The notes under the pieces: generated by a model | Databases searched by the model: none | Told to the model about the DNA's origin: nothing | Seen by the model: the letters and a program-made list of their open reading frames with translations, nothing else | NCBI GenBank assembly: GCA_963682175.1 | Contig: OY821775.1 | Coordinates: forward strand, 12,124,501 to 12,188,500 | Length of the DNA stretch: 64,000 nt | Direction: 5' to 3' | Source: Triglochin maritima | Taxonomy: Eukaryota; Streptophyta; Magnoliopsida; Alismatales; Juncaginaceae | Position numbers and translations under genes: made by a program | In this document: piece after piece, positions 59,285 through 64,000 of the stretch | Layout of the letters: every line of letters begins with the position of its first letter | How positions within the stretch are numbered: position 1 is the first letter of the stretch

Positions 59285-59720
59285 AACGGGACGTCTGGCT
59301 AAGACGCCTGTACCATCGTGGAGGCGTCTGGCTAAGACGCCTCCACCATGGTCGAGGCGTCTTAACCAGACGCCTAGACAATGGTATAGGCGTCTGGCTA
59401 AGACGCCTCAACGATGGTGGAGGCGTCTGGCTAAGACGCCTCAACGATGGTGGAGGCGTCTTAGCCAGACGCCTCCACGATGGTACAGGCGTCTTAGCCA
59501 GACGCCCGTGTCGGAAAAAAAAATCCGCCTCCGTTACTTCGCCTGATCTAGGTGTTTCGCCAGATATTTTCGTGGTGTTGGTACTAGGAATGTTAGTAAA
59601 ACTGAGTCAATAACCTTGTTTAAAGACACGGGACGATATGGGTATTAAATATATTGTTAAGGGCAATTTGGTAATTTCAAGGGGCGATTTAAGTAGTTTT
59701 GGGGCGACGTTTAGTAGTTC
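59285..59720 (-). mobile_element. MULE right-end remnant (copy 3): palindrome array, exon 1 and terminal repeat
   Basis: It matches the right end of MULE-2 from the intron array to the terminus. On the minus strand, exon 1 of the transposase (59569-59540) is recognisable, but its ATG has become ATA. The GTAACG donor after the 30-nt exon is kept. Everything downstream of the array is missing. Confidence 0.82.
59289..59508. repeat. Palindrome array with orientation flips
   Basis: Seven 19-bp units at a period near 33 bp. GGCGTCTGGCTAAGACGCC (or a 1-base variant) occurs four times. Its reverse complement GGCGTCTTAGCCAGACGCC (or a close variant) occurs three times, in the order + + - + + - -. 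Confidence 0.9.
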
Positions 59721-59724
59721 CCAA

Positions 59725-59822
59725 AATAAATCCAAAAAATAAGTCCACATAAATTCTTATACGAAATAAATCCCAAAAAATAAATCCCCATAAATTCTTA
59801 TACGAAATAAATCCAAAACAAT
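59725..59822. repeat. Two-copy direct repeat
   Basis: CATAAATTCTTATACGAAAT occurs twice within a unit of about 45 bp next to the MULE remnant. Confidence 0.7.
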
Positions 59823-59849
59823 AAACAAAAAAATATTTTTCTTCTTTCA

Positions 59850-60004
59850 GGAGGTATAGACGTCGGTTATACTAAAATAATTGACGTTTATACAAACCTA
59901 TAGACGTCGGATGTCCAAATATCAGACGTTTATACCTATAGACGTCAGATGTTTTGATATCTGACGTCTATTCGGTGACGTCTATTGTGCATTCTGCACT
60001 AGTG
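59850..60004. mobile_element. CACTA right-end remnant
   Basis: It ends ATTCTGCACTAGTG, the exact inverse of the first 14 bases of the CACTA element at 30396. It carries six or more TATAGACGTCGG / CTGACGTCTAT sites. The left part is lost. Confidence 0.88.
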
Positions 60005-60059
60005 ATCATACAATTTACCCAACATATAAATAGAAGTATCCACTCATACCAAAAACATG

Positions 60060-61535
60060 TAGGATCGTGAATGACTTAGTTTTAATCACTTTTAAGGTTA
60101 ATTAAACTCTACTTGCTCAATCGAAGATGTGCAACGGAAATTAAAACAAACAAGCAAATAAAGAAAGAATTATGCAAAGCACAAGATGACCTAAATTTTT
60201 TATAGAGGTTCGACCTCCCTCCTACTTCCTCTCTTGCAAGCTCCGCACGATCTCCCTCGAGCTTCGTTCACTTCTTCACTATGAACCTCGTTCTGGTCCG
60301 ATATTAAGCCTGTACACCACAAACACCGTGAACAACCACGCTAGCTTGATTTTCTTCCTCTCACAATCTGAGAGGGACACTTTGGGCTTTCACGGAAGTC
60401 CTTGCTTCTTTACAACAATATGTTTGAGTGGATCACTCACTCTCTAACTTAAGTACACTTAGCTTAGGATATGAAATTGATCTAAGATGTGGAAGTATAG
60501 CTTAGGATTTGGGGAATGGGAGACTTGGAGCTTTCTTTTAAGTGTATGTGGCAATAAGAATTGGAAGAGTTGTCTGATTGTGTCAAGGAAACACCTATTT
60601 ATAAGCTCCTAAGGGGTTATAGCCGTTGGGGCAAGTTTAGAATGTGTTTGTATAAGATACACAAAATAGAAACCTGCAGGACTCAATTCAGAACTAATTC
60701 GGTCGACCGAAACGGGTAGCAAAGTCGACCGGTAGGTAATTTGGAACAAGGTTCAGTCGACTGATAAGGGAACGGTCGAATGGATCAGGCTATAACTTAG
60801 ATTCACTTAAGTTAAAGGTCGAACACCGAGATAGATTCGGTTGACCGTAAACTTTTGGACTTTACTGGGTTGACAAAAATGATCATATTCGGTCCACCAA
60901 AACAAGGTTCACGGTCTACTGGAAACTTCCTGGCAGTTGGGGTTTGTTGAGACATATTGGTTCGGTCGACCGAAACAATTCACGGTCAACTGATAGGCAA
61001 TTGTATTTTTAGGGTTTGGGTGAAAATGAAAATACGACCGTTCGTATAATACGACAAGTCTAACGGTCAAAAACTTATGTGTAAACGGTCGATCGAAAAG
61101 GTCAGAACGGTTGACCGCTCGGGTATTCAAATTCACTATTTGTTAAAGGAAACAAACAGTCAATCAAAAAGACTCTTGCATACTTAATTTAGTGAATTCC
61201 GGTCTAAGTTTGGGTGATCTGTTGAATTCCAAATGTAGTGAGATTTTGTATGTAACTTCTATAAGGAACGTAATATGTGTTTGATTGGTTTTAGCTCAAG
61301 TATGTTGAATTACACAATGTTCCTAATACTCAAAAGACATCAAGATTACATCTTCAATATAACTTTAATTACATGTCTTGACTTCATTTCTCTCTTTCTT
61401 GAGTCTTGATCACGTGTAAAGGTTAACACAATACAATATATATGCTATGCATTATGTGTACTACTCTATATTGATTATAATTAAGATTATATTGATTAAA
61501 TCATTAAAACATAGATTAAGGCCAAAATTCCAATA
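60060..61535 (-). mobile_element. LTR, family L2 copy E
   Basis: Collinear with copy D (27238-28732): it has the AGAGGTTCGACCTCC and CTCTTGCAAGCTCCGC segment near 60205, GGTCGACC motifs at 60698-61110, and the ACAATACAATATA and GATTATATTGATTAAATCAT end segments. The boundaries TAGGATCG and TTCCAATA are decayed and I found no matching duplication. Confidence 0.6.
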
Positions 61536-62060
61536 AGGCAAACCCTAACCCCATCACCGCCTCCGCATGTCGCCTCCTCCAGTGTCGTCAAATCGTTCGT
61601 TTCTCGATCCTAACTCGTACATTTCACAGAAGGTATCAAACCCTAGTAAAGACTTCTTTTTTCATGTTGTTTTGCGCAAAACCTCATTTTATTAGTTGAT
61701 TTCTTTCTTATTTCACTTGTATTTAGTTCAAGTTCTTAGTGTTAGTACTTCGTCTGGTGATCCTCAAATGGGTACCACTTTTTTGTTGATTTTAGTGTAG
61801 TTATTTAAAGTGAAGGAAGGTAAGTTATGATTTGGGAGAAAATGGGCTAATTATGTAGATAATAAAATATTATGGCAACATGTTGTGTGGAAAATGTGAG
61901 GTTAACTCTCTAATGATAACTTCTGCGTAAATATCGAAGTTAGGTTGAAGTTTGGACTTCGAGGTCTTCTGAAGTTCTCGAGATATGCTTAGAATTAGCT
62001 GTTTTTACGGTAAATGTTTGTTTTCCCTTGTCTATTGTAAAGCTATCATAATCTTTTTGT
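61536..62060. other. Possible exon remnant and intron-like sequence
   Basis: An ATG near 61568 opens MSPPPVSSNRSFLDPNSYIS before a donor-like AAG|GTATC. It could be a leader exon belonging to the NDPK relic or to another fragment. The remainder resembles intron sequence. Confidence 0.3.
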
Positions 62061-62068
62061 GGTTTCAA

Positions 62069-62314
62069 GAGCACTACAAGGACCTTAAAACTAATTCTTT
62101 GTCCCCCAGGCTGATTGATTATATTACTCCTGGACCAGTTGTTTGCAACTTTGCATGGTACTTCTCTCTCATTGTTCTAATTCTGTATGCAGTTAGAAGA
62201 TGTAAAAGATATAATACATAATGCCTAATGTTCTCAAAAGCTCAGAGGAGCCACAAACCCTCTTCAAGCTGAATTGGGAATGATACGAGGAGATTTTGTT
62301 GTCTAGATAGGAAG
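62069..62314 (+). pseudogene. Nucleoside diphosphate kinase (NDPK2-like) pseudogene fragment
   Basis: NDPK moves phosphate between nucleoside triphosphates and diphosphates; type II is plastid-directed. Exon-like segment 62069-62157 encodes EHYKDLKTNSLSPRLIDYIT then PGPVVCNFAW, matching the HY-DL--K-FFP-LI-YI-SGPVV motif with changed residues. Segment 62238-62314 encodes KLRGATNPLQAELGMIRGDF then VV, a TAG stop at 62304-62306, and IGR before a GTTTGT donor, matching GATNPLQAEPGTIRGDFAV-TGR. The N-terminal half and the catalytic His segment are absent. Because intron-like sequence separates the pieces, this is a genomic fragment rather than a retrocopy. Confidence 0.85.
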
Positions 62315-62640
62315 GTTTGTATGTAAATTCTGCAGCATATTGTTTGATCGAACCTAACACTAGCATAATTCAGCACTTCAGCTTGTATTTGAAATATGTT
62401 TATTTTCATGTTCCATTATTAAAGGACCAAATGTAGGTCATCCAAATATTACATAATGCCAATCACCGCACAAGTTCTTTTGAAAGCCAAAATTTTAATA
62501 TATTTTCAATTTTATCCCAAAAATACCCTCACCCACATCACCCCATCTCACATCCCAAACAAACCCACCAAATCTTCCTCCTCCCTACACCAAATGCCAA
62601 ACATTCCAACTTTTATGAACCCATTAGGTTCTTAATTTGG
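62315..62640. other. Intergenic, no gene seen
   Basis: Includes a C-rich stretch (62525-62600) reminiscent of the left arm of family-H elements, but no inverted end could be matched. Confidence 0.3.
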
Positions 62641-64000
62641 AAATATTCTTAATATAAAAGTTTTGCATCTCAAAATCTTCTTTGTAATGAGTCTTTAATT
62701 GTCTTATTTGGATATTGGAGAAGAGTTATGCACAAATGATTAAATATTTGTCGATCGTCGAGTTTCCAAATATGATCTGTCTTGAGACACGTTTTCACCC
62801 TCATATCATCTAAATTTGGTAAGACGTAAGACCAACTTTGTTTTGTGAAAAACGACCAGCTCGTTTGGTAGAACGACACCGCTCGTTTGGTTCGTCCTGT
62901 GCGGGATTGATGCGTCGAGGCCTTGTTTTGTGGAAAAACAACATAACTCGGTTGGTAGAACGACCAAGCCCCTTTGTTGCGTCCCGACCTTGTTTTGTGT
63001 GAAAGTGACCCATCTCGTTTGGTCAAACGACCTAGCTCGTTCGGGACAAATTCTGGACACATCGGGATTGGTGTATCTTCCACGCCATTTATGAACATAT
63101 TAGATCACGACTTTGGAAATATGTCAAATAGGAAAGTTTTGCGTCTCATAATTTTCTTTGTAACGAGTTTTGAATTGCCTTAAGCGTATATTAGATGAGA
63201 GAGTTATGCACAAATTACTGATGATATGTCGATTTCACGCAAGACTGGTGCGTTCTAAGTTGGACTTGTATGTCTTCCATGCCATTTATAAGCCTATTAT
63301 GTTTCCAATTTGGAAATATGTTAAATAGGAAAGTTTCGCGTCTCAATTTTTTTTCTTTGTAATGTGCATTGAATCACCTTACTTGGATATCAGATGAGGG
63401 AGTTATGCACATATTACTGATAATCTGTCAATTTCGCGTAGGACTGGTGCATCCCAAATTGGACGAGTAGTCGTTGGGCTCCATATGAGTCGATAGATGC
63501 TCAATGGTCACACTTTGGACACACATTCTAGTTATTCATTCAAACGAAACTCGATAGTCTCGATATGAATTTGATAGTTGCTCGATGGTCACACTTTGGA
63601 CACACATTTTGGACACACATTTGTTGCATCCTCCAGGTCATTAATGAATCTATTACGTTCCGAATTTTGAATTTTTTAAATACAAACATTTTGCGTCTCC
63701 ACATTATCTTTGTAACGAGCCTTGAAGCACCTTATTTGAATATCAGAGGAGAGAGTTATGCATAACTTACTGATGATCTGTCGATTTCACGAAGGACTAG
63801 TGTGTCCCGAGTTGGACTTGTATGTCATCCATGGCATTTATGAGCCTATGGTGTTCTCAATTTGGAAATATGTTAAATAAAAAGTTTTGAGTCTCGGAAT
63901 TGTCTTTGTAACGGGCATTGAATCACCTTATTTGGATATCGGATGAGAGAATTATCAACAAATTACTAATGATATGTCAATTTCGCGCAGGACTTGTGCT
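62640..64000. repeat. Satellite-like tandem repeat, unit about 197 bp
   Basis: The phrase GAGAGAGTTATGCACAAATTACTGATGATATGTCGATTTC and its variants recur with AGTTATG-equivalent positions near 62724, 63202, 63401, 63754 and 63950. Spacings of 199 and 196 bp give the unit length; the other two contain extra sequence. Each unit also has TTTTGCGTCTC, CTTTGTAACGAG, CCATTTATGAGCCTAT and AATTTGGAAATATGTTAAATA. Positions 62815-63060 hold a different insert with CTCGTTTGGT-type short repeats. The array continues past the right edge. Confidence 0.85.

Noticed and set aside
62670..63098. 142-codon minus frame and overlapping frames
   Set aside because: It crosses the satellite and its CTCGTTTGGT repeat insert; repeated peptides mirror the DNA repeat.
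1..64000. tRNA, rRNA, riboswitch or bacterial-type features
   Set aside because: I looked for tRNA arm patterns and conserved rRNA segments while reading and saw none I could support. Bacterial features are not expected in this nuclear plant DNA.

Overview
The window is nuclear DNA of a eudicot plant. The evidence is GT-AG introns, plant gene families (CTP synthase, a SOMBRERO-type NAC factor, a VQ-motif protein, a plastid-type NDPK relic) and a dense load of plant-type transposable elements in AT-rich background. I cannot name the species. All calls come from reading the sequence and conceptual splicing; no similarity search was run.

Layout. 1-4367 (+): 3' twenty exons of a CTP synthase gene that starts upstream of the window. 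5331-9600: decayed Mutator-like element (MULE-1) with a plant-mobile-domain (PMD) gene facing a transposase-OTU gene. 9844-10420: TIR element. 11090-11555: LINE 3' end. 11596-13795: short LTR retrotransposon with only a gag-like coiled coil and an aspartic protease. 15152-17317: solo LTR. 17742-18398: hAT element. 19500-24726: second, fuller copy of the MULE (MULE-2). 24740-28732: LTR material. 30396-31484: CACTA element. 35556-37900 (+): three-exon NAC gene, a SOMBRERO orthologue by domain and C-terminal motifs. 38886-41106: hAT element with a lone BED zinc finger. 41424-43313: solo LTR inserted beside Copia relics. 45984-46411 and 58576-58856: small hAT MITEs. 51674-51973 (+): VQ-motif gene. 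53411-55271: third LTR of the 15152 family. 56990-57540: Copia fragment. 59285-61535: nested MULE end, CACTA end and LTR. 62069-62314: intron-bearing NDPK pseudogene. 62640-64000: satellite-like tandem repeat of about 197 bp running off the right edge.

Only three host genes look functional (CTP synthase, NAC, VQ). They act in unrelated processes: pyrimidine nucleotide synthesis, probable root-cap maturation, and WRKY or MAPK-linked signalling. Transposons separate them.

The most interesting structure is the MULE family. At least four copies or ends share terminal repeats. The ends carry the first exon of a gene, followed by an intron filled with 19-bp GC-rich palindromes spaced about 33 bp apart. 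Two copies pair a PMD gene with a MULE transposase that continues into an OTU cysteine-protease domain. A second theme is the GGTCGACC palindrome array inside two different LTR families. Exact target-site duplications could be read for both long hAT elements, the CACTA element and two solo LTRs, and a 4-bp one for the short LTR retrotransposon.
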